From assembly GCF_004295485.1 (NCBI RefSeq), contig NZ_CP036164.1:1488001-1552000 (forward strand): a stretch of DNA of 64,000 bases. Direction: 5' to 3'. The position numbers and the translations under genes are program-made. Source of the DNA: Janibacter limosus (GTDB lineage: Bacteria > Actinomycetota > Actinomycetes > Actinomycetales > Dermatophilaceae). Positions 57,193 through 64,000 of the stretch are shown here, piece after piece. The notes under the pieces are model-generated. The model was not told the origin of the DNA, ran no database searches, and saw only the letters and a program-made list of their open reading frames with translations. How positions within the stretch are numbered: the stretch's first letter is position 1; each line of letters opens with the position of its first letter.

Positions 57193-58332
57193 ATGAGCGA
57201 CCACGCCGCCGTGTACCTCGACCACAACGCCACGACCCCGATCGCGAGAGAGGTCGCGGACGCGATGTGGCCCTACCTCACGCAGCACTTCGGCAACCCG
57301 TCGAGCGCGTCGCCACAGGGCCGCACGGCCCGCGCCGCCGTCGACCGGGCCCGCGAGCAGGTCGCTGCCGTGATCGGGGCGCACCCCGACGAGGTCGTCT
57401 TCACCTCCGGAGGCACCGAGTCCAACAACCTGGCCATCCGGGGCAGCGCTGCCGTCGCCGCGACCCACGTGGCGGTGACCTCTGCGATCGAGCACCCAGC
57501 GACGGCGGAGCCGTTGGCCCACCTCGCCGCCCAGCACGGATGGGTCGTCCAGGAGCTCCCGGTGGACGTCGAGTGCCGGGTCCGCAGTGACGAGATCCCC
57601 TCTGGCCCGGTCGGGTTGGGCACGCTGATCCTGGCGCACAACGAGACCGGCGCTCTCCAGCCGATGGCCGAGTTCGCCGAGCGCATCCACGCGGCCGGTG
57701 GCGTGGTGCATGCGGACGCGGCCCAGAGCATCGGCAAGGTCCCGGTCGCGGTCGACGACCTCGGCGTGGACCTGCTGTCCATCGCCGGGCACAAGCTCTA
57801 CGGACCGAAGGGGGTCGGTGCCCTCTACGTGCGTCGTGGCACGCCGCTCGCGCCGGTGATCCGTGGCGGCGGGCAGGAAGGGGGAATCCGCCCCGGCACC
57901 GAGGACGTCGCCAGCATCGTCGGGCTCGGCACTGCCGCCGACCTCGCAGCGCAGCTCCTGCCGACGGAGGCGGTGCGGCAGAGCGCCCTGCGAGACCTGC
58001 TGTGGGACCGGCTGGGCGCTGCCGTCCCGGGCCTCGTCCGGGTCTCACCCGTGGAGCGCTGCCTGCCCAACACCCTCATGGTGGCGGTGCCCGGTCAGGT
58101 CGGCGCTCAGCTGCTCGAGTCGATGAGCGGCCTGTCGGCCTCCACCGGCAGCGCGTGCCATGCCGGGACCCACACGCCGTCAGCCGCCCTGCTGGCGATG
58201 GGGATCGACCACGACGTCGCGCTCGGTGCGCTGCGGCTGAGCCTGGGCAGGTCCACGACGCGCGACGAGATCGAGCACGCGGCGTCGAGGATCATCGAGG
58301 CGATCCGGGGTGACGACGCACCGACCGGGTGA
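57193..58332 (+). CDS. Cysteine desulfurase (NifS/IscS type)
   Basis: A 379-residue PLP-dependent enzyme releasing sulfur from cysteine. Y-L-D-H-N-A-T-T-P at the N-terminus, T-S-G-G-T-E-S-N-N-L, PLP Lys201 in I-A-G-H-K-L-Y-G-P-K-G, R-G-G-G-Q-E-G-G-I-R-P-G-T and the active-site Cys322 in S-T-G-S-A-C-H-A-G. Not beside isc/suf or mnmA genes in this window; its sulfur acceptor is therefore open. It converges with the methyltransferase, stops one base apart. Confidence 0.93.
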   Translation: MSDHAAVYLDHNATTPIAREVADAMWPYLTQHFGNPSSASPQGRTARAAVDRAREQVAAVIGAHPDEVVFTSGGTESNNLAIRGSAAVAATHVAVTSAIEHPATAEPLAHLAAQHGWVVQELPVDVECRVRSDEIPSGPVGLGTLILAHNETGALQPMAEFAERIHAAGGVVHADAAQSIGKVPVAVDDLGVDLLSIAGHKLYGPKGVGALYVRRGTPLAPVIRGGGQEGGIRPGTEDVASIVGLGTAADLAAQLLPTEAVRQSALRDLLWDRLGAAVPGLVRVSPVERCLPNTLMVAVPGQVGAQLLESMSGLSASTGSACHAGTHTPSAALLAMGIDHDVALGALRLSLGRSTTRDEIEHAASRIIEAIRGDDAPTG

Positions 58333-58333
58333 C

Positions 58334-59458
58334 TCAGCCCGTGACTGCGGCCAGCCGCCACAGCGAGGTGATCTCCCCACGGCGGGCCTCGTGGAGCGCG
58401 TCCTTGGCATCGCTCGCCCGCCCGTGGCGCGGCACGGTCTCGAGGCGGTCGACGACCTCCAGCCCGGCATCGGCGACCCAGCCGAGCAGCTCCTCACGCG
58501 TGCGCAGCCCGAGTCGCTCGGCGAGGTCGGAGAGGACCAGCCAGCCCTCGCCGCCCGGCTCGAGGTGGTCGGCGAGACCGCTGAGATAGCGCCGGAGCAT
58601 GTCGGACCCCGGGTCGTAGATGCCCGCCTCGAGGGCGGAGGTCGGCTCGCCCGGCAGCCACGGCGGGTTGCACACGACGAGGTCGGCGCGGCCCTCGGGG
58701 AAGAGGTCCGCCTCGACCGCGGTCACCTGCTCCGAGGCGCCGAGCCTGGCGATGTTGTCGCTCGCGCTCGTGACGGCCCTCGGGTTGATGTCGGTGGCCA
58801 CGACCCGGGCGATGCCTCGCCGAGCCAGGACGACCGCCAGGACACCGGTGCCCGTGCCGAGGTCGAAGGCGGTCTGCGGGAGCGGGTCGCCCAGGGGCGC
58901 GTTGACGACGAGGTCGACGTACTCGCCCCGCACGGGCGAGAAGACGCCGTAGCCGGGGTGGACGCTCTCCCCCAGCCCCGGGACGTGCACCCCCTTCGCC
59001 TGCCACTGGTGGGCACCGATGACCCCGAGGAGCTCGGTGAGGGCGATGACCTTGCCGCTCGGCTCGCCGTAGGCGGCGGTGGACGCGGCACGCACGTCAG
59101 GGGCGCGGCGCAGGTCGAGCGAGTGGTCCGCCTCGAGCTCGACGAGCAGCCGGCCCAGGAGGGTGGCGCGCTCGGTGCGCACGGCGCGGTGGTCGGCGAA
59201 GGTCACCCCGCCGCGCTCACGGCGAGCCGTGCGCCGCTGCACGCGACGATCCAGGGCCTTGAGCAGCTGTCGGGCGTTGTGGTAGTCGCCGCGCCAGAGG
59301 ATCGCGGTCCCGGCGCGCACCATGCGCATCGCCGTGTCCGCCGTCAGGGCGTCCTGCGCGACGACGACCTTGGTCGGGGCGGGGGCGCCGCTCTCGGAGT
59401 GCCACCCGGTCAGCCGATCGGCCCCGTCCTCGACCCAGCTGATGTTGTCCATGGTCAC
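58334..59458 (-). CDS. Class I SAM-dependent methyltransferase (RsmC/RlmG/PrmC-like)
   Basis: A 374-residue methyltransferase. A poorly conserved N-terminal domain (1-175) precedes the Rossmann domain with F-D-L-G-T-G-T-G-V-L-A (motif I), A-T-D-I-N-P-R-A and the catalytic V-C-N-P-P-W (N-P-P-W), characteristic of N6-adenine, N2-guanine or glutamine-N5 methyltransferases acting on rRNA or release factors. Start GTG 59458 or ATG 59452. Target unknown; rRNA guanine methylation is the best guess. Confidence 0.87.
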   Translation of the reverse strand: MTMDNISWVEDGADRLTGWHSESGAPAPTKVVVAQDALTADTAMRMVRAGTAILWRGDYHNARQLLKALDRRVQRRTARRERGGVTFADHRAVRTERATLLGRLLVELEADHSLDLRRAPDVRAASTAAYGEPSGKVIALTELLGVIGAHQWQAKGVHVPGLGESVHPGYGVFSPVRGEYVDLVVNAPLGDPLPQTAFDLGTGTGVLAVVLARRGIARVVATDINPRAVTSASDNIARLGASEQVTAVEADLFPEGRADLVVCNPPWLPGEPTSALEAGIYDPGSDMLRRYLSGLADHLEPGGEGWLVLSDLAERLGLRTREELLGWVADAGLEVVDRLETVPRHGRASDAKDALHEARRGEITSLWRLAAVTG

Positions 59459-59467
59459 GCGAGTCTA

Positions 59468-59499
59468 GGTGCTGGCCCCGGGAGCCCGGGGCCAGCACC
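59468..59499 (-). terminator. Strong GC-rich hairpin terminator
   Basis: GGTGCTGGCCCCGG, a 4-base loop, then the exact complement (59468-59499): a 14-bp perfect stem beginning 8 bases past the stop of the COG4705-like gene. It separates the DedA/COG4705 operon from the methyltransferase gene. No T-tract. Confidence 0.85.
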
Positions 59500-59507
59500 G
59501 TGGTGGC

Positions 59508-60773
59508 TCAGCCCCGGAGCGAGGTCAGCAGGGTGTCCAGCGCGGCTGTCTCGGCCGCCGTGTCGGGTGACGGCGCCCGCACGCTCTGCAGGACGCCGTC
59601 GATCTGGCCGTCGAGGAGGGTCCAGGCCTGGCCGTCCTTGGGCTGCAGTCGGGGCTGGTCGGCGTCCCACGTCGTCTCGAGGGTCTTGGCCGACGTAGTT
59701 GCCGCCTTGTGATCGCCCGCGGCCACTGCCGAGCGGGTCGTCGTGACCACGCGCTCGAGCCGGCCGATGTCTCCCTTCGGGAAGTGCTTGACGGTCTGGG
59801 CCGGGGTGAGGTGGATGCTCGCTGCGGCCGCGGAGCTGCTCTCGCCCTCTGCCGCCGCGGCGGCGTGCGGCTGCTGCGAGGTGTGGTGGAGCAGGAGCGC
59901 CGCGGCGAGCGCCGCCACCGCGTACCCGGCCAGGACCAACCGCTCCCGGGTGCGGCTGCGACCGTGCACGCCGACCCCTGCCGGCTCGGACGCCGGCGTC
60001 ACGTCGGCGTGCGACCAGCTGAGCCAGACCACGGTCGCCGCGATGGCCACGAGGAAGATGATGCTCGTCAGCGCGGTCCCCAGACCCAGACCCTGCTCCG
60101 AGCGGGGGGTGGCCAGCCAGTCGCCGATGTTGGCGCCCAGCGGACGGGTGAGGATGTAGGCCAGCCAGAAGGCGAGGACGGGCTGCCCACCCAGTCGCCA
60201 CCCCACGACGGTGATCGCGATGAGGGCGGTGGGCAGGAGGACCGACATGCCGGGTCCCCAGCCGGTCAGGTCGAGCGTCCAGTCACCGGCGGCCGTACCC
60301 AGGGCGAAGGTCACGAGGACCGCCAGCCAGTAGAAGGCCTCACGGGGTGTCGAGGTGATGCTGTGGATCGACAGGGTCCGCTCCCGCATGAACCAGACCC
60401 CGAAGACCACCGCGAGCACGGCCGAGAAGACCGTGGTGCTCACCACGAGCGGCACGCCGCGACTGTCGGTGAGGATGTCGGTGTAGAGGGTGCCCGTGAT
60501 GCTGACGACGACGACGGTGAGCCAATAGGCAGCAGGCACATAGCGCCGCAGTCGCAGCTGGACACCGAGCACGACGACCAGGACGACGGTGAAGATCAGG
60601 GAGGTGTTGACCAACCCCACCCCGAGCGTCATGTTGATCCAGTCCGCGAAGCTCTCGCCCACCGTCGTGCACAGGATCTTGATGATCCAGAACCAGATGG
60701 TGATCTCGGGGACCTTGTTGAGCATTGCTCGGGTCCGGACGTCGGGTATCGAGGGTGCTGTGTCAGTTCTCAT
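59508..60773 (-). CDS. COG4705-like multi-pass membrane protein with C-terminal helical domain
   Basis: A 421-residue protein. Residues 1-285 hold eight or so hydrophobic segments with repeated W/T-G-D/E motifs: V-P-E-I-T-I-W-F-W-I-I-K, T-T-V-G-E-S-F-A-D-W, L-G-T-A-A-G-D-W and G-A-N-I-G-D-W, the pattern of uncharacterised COG4705 proteins. A further helix (about 305-322) leads to a soluble, probably external helical tail of 100 residues. ATG 60773 overlaps the DedA stop (ATGA). Function unknown; context suggests envelope maintenance. Confidence 0.82.
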   Translation of the reverse strand: MRTDTAPSIPDVRTRAMLNKVPEITIWFWIIKILCTTVGESFADWINMTLGVGLVNTSLIFTVVLVVVLGVQLRLRRYVPAAYWLTVVVVSITGTLYTDILTDSRGVPLVVSTTVFSAVLAVVFGVWFMRERTLSIHSITSTPREAFYWLAVLVTFALGTAAGDWTLDLTGWGPGMSVLLPTALIAITVVGWRLGGQPVLAFWLAYILTRPLGANIGDWLATPRSEQGLGLGTALTSIIFLVAIAATVVWLSWSHADVTPASEPAGVGVHGRSRTRERLVLAGYAVAALAAALLLHHTSQQPHAAAAAEGESSSAAAASIHLTPAQTVKHFPKGDIGRLERVVTTTRSAVAAGDHKAATTSAKTLETTWDADQPRLQPKDGQAWTLLDGQIDGVLQSVRAPSPDTAAETAALDTLLTSLRG

Positions 60774-61459
60774 GCCCGGGAGGATTCCTCGGCGAGCCCG
60801 CCATCCACCTGATCGGATGTCGGCTCCGACGTCGCCGTCGGGCCGGCGGGCCGACCACCCGAGCGACGAGCCCGCAGCAGCGCGATGCCTGCGGGCACCA
60901 GGGACAGGCCGACGATCGCGAGGGTCACCATCTCGACGTGGGCCGCGATGAAGGGGATCCCACCGAGGAAGTAGCCACCGACCAGCATGCTGGCCGTCCA
61001 GAGCAGCCCGCCCGCGACGTTGTAGGCCGTGAAGCGTCGGCGGGGCATCTGCGCCGCGCCGGCCACGACGGGGGTGAAGGTGCGCACGAGCGGGACGAAC
61101 CTCGCGAGCACGACGGCCTTGTGGCCGTGACGGTCGAAGAAGTCCCGCGCCGCCTCGACGTGCCGCAGGGGCATCCAGCGGGAACCTCCCTTCGCGTAGA
61201 GCCGACCGCCCAACCCGGCGCCGATGCGATAGGCGAGCTGGTCGCCGAGGGCTGCGGCCACCCAGCTGGCGAGGACGACCACGACCAGCGGGACCGGCAG
61301 GACGTGCGAGGCGACGAGCACCCCTGCGGTGAAGAGGAGGGAGTCGCCCGGCAGGAAGAAGCCGATGAGCAGTCCGGTCTCGGCGAAGATCACCGCCGCG
61401 AGCACGAGCACGGCGAGCGGCCCGAGATCGGTGAGGACTGAGGTCAGGGTGGAGGTCAT
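60770..61459 (-). CDS. DedA family membrane protein
   Basis: A 229-residue DedA/VTT-superfamily protein, a group now linked to lipid-carrier flipping and membrane homeostasis. Features: F-A-E-T-G-L-L-I-G-F-F-L-P-G-D-S-L-L-F, G-D-Q-L-A-Y-R-I-G, and the conserved A-R-F-V-P-L-V-R-T-F-T-P-V-V-A-G. ATG 61459 is chosen; the longer frame starts inside the regulatory region. Coupled to the COG4705-like gene and divergent from a two-component system. Confidence 0.93.
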   Translation of the reverse strand: MTSTLTSVLTDLGPLAVLVLAAVIFAETGLLIGFFLPGDSLLFTAGVLVASHVLPVPLVVVVLASWVAAALGDQLAYRIGAGLGGRLYAKGGSRWMPLRHVEAARDFFDRHGHKAVVLARFVPLVRTFTPVVAGAAQMPRRRFTAYNVAGGLLWTASMLVGGYFLGGIPFIAAHVEMVTLAIVGLSLVPAGIALLRARRSGGRPAGPTATSEPTSDQVDGGLAEESSRA

Positions 61460-61530
61460 GCTGATGATGCTGGACGTGGGTTCCTGCCACCCACCTGACT
61501 GCGCGACGAAGGGAGCGGGCGGGGGCATAC

Positions 61531-61548
61531 AGGTTGCCTGCAGGTTGC
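61531..61548. promoter_or_regulatory. Direct repeat (AGGTTGC x2) between DedA and the response regulator gene
   Basis: AGGTTGC at 61531-61537 and 61542-61548, offset 11 bases (one helical turn), typical of OmpR/PhoB-type binding sites. It lies in the 143-base divergent region between dedA and the response regulator. The same arrangement occurs upstream of the glycosyltransferase at 63672-63689. Confidence 0.65.
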
Positions 61549-61602
61549 AGGGGGCAGGATGCTGGGACACGTGTGGCCGGCACACGTCAGGACGGAGGCG
61601 CC

Positions 61603-62277
61603 ATGCTGACGATCGGTGTGTGCGAGGACCAGGAGTCGATCCGCACGATCCTCGCGCGCGGGCTGCGGCACGCGGGGTACGAGGTCACCCTCGCCCACGA
61701 CGGCGGCGAGGCCCTGCGACGGTTTGCCCCGGACCAGGACATCAGCGTCATCATCATGGACATCGGGCTGCCCGACGCCGACGGTCGCGATGTCGTCCAG
61801 GCGCTCAAGTCGGCCGGTCAGCAGGCTCCCGTGCTCTTCCTGACCGCGCTCGGGACGCCCCACGACCACCTGGCCGGGTTCGCCGTCGGGGCGGACGACT
61901 ACGTCGCCAAGCCCTTCGACCTGAAGGTCCTGCTGGCCCGCGTCGCGGTCCTGACCCGCCGCGGTCCGGTCAACCTCGCGTCCGGTACCGGGCTCGAGCT
62001 CGACCCCGTGACCCACTCCGTGCGGGCGAAGGGGGGCGACGTGCGCCTGAGCCCCACCGAGTTCCGCATGCTCGCCGCGATCACCAGCCACCCCGGCGAG
62101 GTCGTGCGCCGGCGCAGCGTGGTCGCGGCCGCGTGGCCCGACGGTGCGATCGTCACCGACAACACGGTCGACTCCTTCATCCGTCGCCTGCGCAGCAAGC
62201 TGGAGTCGATCGACTCGCCCACGGAGATCGAGACCGTGCGCGGGGTCGGCTTCACGATGACCCCGGTGGAGGCCTGA
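61603..62277 (+). CDS. OmpR/PhoB family response regulator
   Basis: A 224-residue two-component response regulator. Receiver: acidic pocket E8-D9, phospho-acceptor Asp53 (I-M-D-I-G-L-P-D), Thr81 and Lys103 (A-K-P-F). The C-terminal winged helix has L-S-P-T-E-F-R-M-L and D-N-T-V-D-S-F-I-R-R-L-R-S-K-L. ATG 61603 follows a GGAGG ribosome site. The partner kinase starts immediately after the stop. An 11-base-offset direct repeat upstream is its likely binding site. Confidence 0.95.
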   Translation: MLTIGVCEDQESIRTILARGLRHAGYEVTLAHDGGEALRRFAPDQDISVIIMDIGLPDADGRDVVQALKSAGQQAPVLFLTALGTPHDHLAGFAVGADDYVAKPFDLKVLLARVAVLTRRGPVNLASGTGLELDPVTHSVRAKGGDVRLSPTEFRMLAAITSHPGEVVRRRSVVAAAWPDGAIVTDNTVDSFIRRLRSKLESIDSPTEIETVRGVGFTMTPVEA

Positions 62278-63654
62278 GTGGTTGCCGGTCGTCGACGGGT
62301 GGGTCTGCCGCGGCCGGTGAGCCGCTGGTGGGGTCGGCAGAGCCTGCACCGCCAGCTGGTCCTGCTCACCTCGGGCATCGCGCTCCTGGTCGCGATCGGG
62401 CTGGTCCTGGGTGTCCAGGTCGCCCTTGCCGGCGCGTCGAAGGACGCCTCACGCCAGGTCCTGCGTGACCGCGCCGCGGCGGTCGTGACGAGCATCGGGA
62501 AGGAGCCCGGCACCCGGCTGACGGTCCCGCAGACCGAGCTCGACCCGGGCGTGGCCGTCTACGACCGGGCCGGCGCCCAGGTCGCGGGTGAGGTGCCGGC
62601 GTCCATGCAGTCCCGGTACACCGAGCTGTCGACGACCGCAGAGGAACGCGTGATCGAGGTCAACGACGACACCTATGCCGTCCTGGCTCGCCCCTTCACG
62701 ACCGCGTCCGGCCAGCGAGGGGTGATCATCGCTGCCGAGCCCTTCGCCCCCTACGAGCACACCGAGGACCTGGCGATCATCGTCTCGGCCGTCGCCGGGC
62801 TGCTCCTGGTGCTCGTCGCCGCGGGGTCCGCCGCCATCGTGAGCCGCCGGGCGCTGAGCCCCGTCGAGCACATGGCCAGGACCGCCGACGAGTGGAGCGA
62901 GCACGACCTCGGCCGGCGGTTCGCCCTCGGGCCCCCGACCAACGAGATCAGGGCCCTGGGCACCACGCTCGACGGTCTGCTCGACAAGGTCGCGTCGGTC
63001 ATCCGCGCCGAGCAGCGCCTGACGGCCGAGCTCGCGCACGAGCTGCGGACTCCGCTCACGACGATCCATGGGGTCGCGGACCTCCTGGCGATGCGCACCG
63101 ACCTCGACGATGAGGCGCGCGCGGACGTCGCGCTCATCACCGACGCCACCACCACGATGGCCACCACCATCACGGTCCTGCTCGACCTGGCCCGGCGCGA
63201 CGACGACCAGCTGCGCACCGAGTCGACGACCCTGTCGGCGCTCGAGCCGGCGATCCGCGGGCTCCCCCTGCCCGAAGGACGACTCGAGCTGGACCTCCCT
63301 TCGTCCCTCGTGATCGACGTCCCCCAGGCCCTCGCCCTGCGCGCCCTCTCCCCCGTGCTGACCAATGCCCTGCACCGGTGCGACCGCGTGCGGGTCACCG
63401 CGCGCCGGGTCGACCAGCAGGTCGAGCTGCACGTCGCCGACACCGGTCCCGGGGTGGGCGATGCCGCCGAGGGCTCGCTCTTCGAGCCCGGCTGGAGCGG
63501 CGACGGTGGCTCCGGGCTCGGCCTGGCCCTCGCGCGCCGGGTGGCCCGCAGCGGGGGCGGCGACGTCTCGCTGGTCGCGGCGACCAACGACGACGGTGGG
63601 GCCACCTTCGCGGTGAGCTTCCCCGGCGGACCGCTGCCGCCGCACCGCGGGTAG
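62278..63654 (+). CDS. Sensor histidine kinase
   Basis: A 458-residue membrane sensor kinase. Transmembrane helices at about 27-50 and 165-188 flank an external sensor domain of about 115 residues; HAMP follows (about 190-245), then the phospho-accepting His254 in E-L-A-H-E-L-R-T-P-L and a C-terminal ATPase domain with A-D-T-G-P-G-V-G and G-S-G-L-G-L-A-L. The canonical N-box is reduced to V-L-T-N-A-L. GTG 62278 directly follows the response regulator stop. The signal is unknown. Confidence 0.94.
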   Translation: MVAGRRRVGLPRPVSRWWGRQSLHRQLVLLTSGIALLVAIGLVLGVQVALAGASKDASRQVLRDRAAAVVTSIGKEPGTRLTVPQTELDPGVAVYDRAGAQVAGEVPASMQSRYTELSTTAEERVIEVNDDTYAVLARPFTTASGQRGVIIAAEPFAPYEHTEDLAIIVSAVAGLLLVLVAAGSAAIVSRRALSPVEHMARTADEWSEHDLGRRFALGPPTNEIRALGTTLDGLLDKVASVIRAEQRLTAELAHELRTPLTTIHGVADLLAMRTDLDDEARADVALITDATTTMATTITVLLDLARRDDDQLRTESTTLSALEPAIRGLPLPEGRLELDLPSSLVIDVPQALALRALSPVLTNALHRCDRVRVTARRVDQQVELHVADTGPGVGDAAEGSLFEPGWSGDGGSGLGLALARRVARSGGGDVSLVAATNDDGGATFAVSFPGGPLPPHRG

Positions 63655-63671
63655 GTCCGGTCGACGTCGTC

Positions 63672-63689
63672 AGGTTGCTTGCAGGTGGC
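63672..63689 (+). promoter_or_regulatory. Direct repeat (AGGTTGC / AGGTGGC) upstream of the glycosyltransferase
   Basis: AGGTTGC (63672-63678) and AGGTGGC (63683-63689), again offset 11 bases, 20 bases before the glycosyltransferase ATG. Matches the element at 61531-61548 in sequence and spacing, so both are probably bound by the neighbouring response regulator. Confidence 0.65.
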
Positions 63690-63708
63690 CCGGTGCACGC
63701 TCGGTCGC

Positions 63709-64000
63709 ATGGACAACGACAAGGCCCGGGGCCCGAGACAACACGCTCTGGTGGTGACCGGTAGCTACGGCGCCGGGCACGACTCGGCCGCTCACGAGAT
63801 CGGGCAGCGACTGGACGAGGCGGGCTGGCGATCGGAGACCATCGACATCGCCGATCTCTACCCGTGGGGCTTGGGGCACCTGATGCGGCGGGCCTACTTC
63901 CGCCAGCTCGAGAGTGCTCCTCGCACCTGGTCACTGCTGCTGCGCGCCCTCGACGCCCGCAGCGGGCGCCCCTCCGCCGCCGGACGGGCCGCGTGCGGGA
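63709..64000 (+). CDS. MGDG-synthase-like glycosyltransferase, N-terminal part (runs off the window)
   Basis: The first 97 residues of a family-28-type glycosyltransferase resembling monogalactosyl/diglucosyl-diacylglycerol synthases, which add sugars to membrane diacylglycerol. The diagnostic N-terminal motif G-S-Y-G-A-G-H-D-S-A-A-H-E-I follows a short basic leader, then I-D-I-A-D-L-Y-P. ATG 63709 lies 54 bases after the histidine kinase stop, behind a candidate response-regulator site. The catalytic C-terminal domain lies outside the window. Confidence 0.8.
   Translation, partial: MDNDKARGPRQHALVVTGSYGAGHDSAAHEIGQRLDEAGWRSETIDIADLYPWGLGHLMRRAYFRQLESAPRTWSLLLRALDARSGRPSAAGRAACG

Noticed and set aside
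59508..61583. 691-residue minus frame as one protein
   Set aside because: Its first 270 codons are out-of-phase dedA sequence and leader; the true COG4705-like gene starts at ATG 60773 inside the dedA stop overlap.

Overview
This is a high-GC (roughly 70% by eye), densely packed chromosomal segment from an actinobacterium. It carries the Pup-proteasome system (dop, pup, prcB, prcA, pafA, mpa, pafB, pafC), mshC of mycothiol biosynthesis, Tat genes beside pafBC, and several families largely confined to Actinomycetota (DUF3866, DUF3090, SCO1664-like, DUF5703). Gene order resembles Mycobacterium tuberculosis Rv2093c-Rv2135c as I remember it. Overall character suggests a Micrococcales relative, perhaps Intrasporangiaceae (Janibacter/Knoellia type); that assignment is inference.

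Layout. 1-1.7 kb: partial lnt, an Lrp regulator and a short 5'-3' exonuclease. 1.8-8.8 kb: a minus-strand operon pafB-pafC-tatA-tatC-lipid kinase-helY. 8.8-16.3 kb: DUF3866, then the minus-strand operon dop-pup-prcB-prcA-pafA followed by two FKBP prolyl isomerases. 16.4-19.4 kb: plus-strand block of two tandem esterases and two membrane proteins separating dop from mpa. 19.4-23.3 kb: mpa, trmI and a site-2 protease. 23.4-34.7 kb: metH, a RecB-like nuclease, HAD, PAC2, mshC with its conserved partners, corA and small proteins. 34.7-36.4 kb: one complete IS1380-type insertion sequence. 36.4-46.1 kb: two M20 peptidases, MOSC, glyoxalase, a FadA2-FabG4-HtdX-like fatty-acid cluster with its divergent TetR gene, and an MFS transporter. 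46.1-54.1 kb: an XRE-TetR double-HTH regulator divergent from a catabolic operon (cyclase, acyl-CoA ligase, APH-type kinase, acyl-CoA dehydrogenase) and an acyl-CoA oxidase. 54.1-59.5 kb: ABC-F, a superinfection-immunity-like membrane protein, PhzF, cysteine desulfurase and a methyltransferase. 59.5-64 kb: a two-component system with DedA, a COG4705-like membrane protein and a partial glycolipid glycosyltransferase.

Two features are not explained by the genes. First, four intergenic arrays (22 units in total) of a 22-bp imperfect palindrome centred on CCTYAAGG recur at about 31-32 bp, close to three helical turns. Second, the 9-mer CGAAGGGRG (R = A/G) occurs about 54 times on both strands, roughly once per 1.2 kb, against about three expected by chance; its density and lack of strand bias resemble DNA-uptake sequences of Haemophilus and Neisseria. 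The kinase-plus-dehydrogenase pair at 49.7-52.1 kb looks like a split ACAD10/11 or Lva-type module, suggesting catabolism of 4-hydroxy acids or lactones.

No tRNA, rRNA or CRISPR was seen. No gene-free stretch exceeds 300 bases; the longest, 55779-56072, is almost entirely repeat array.
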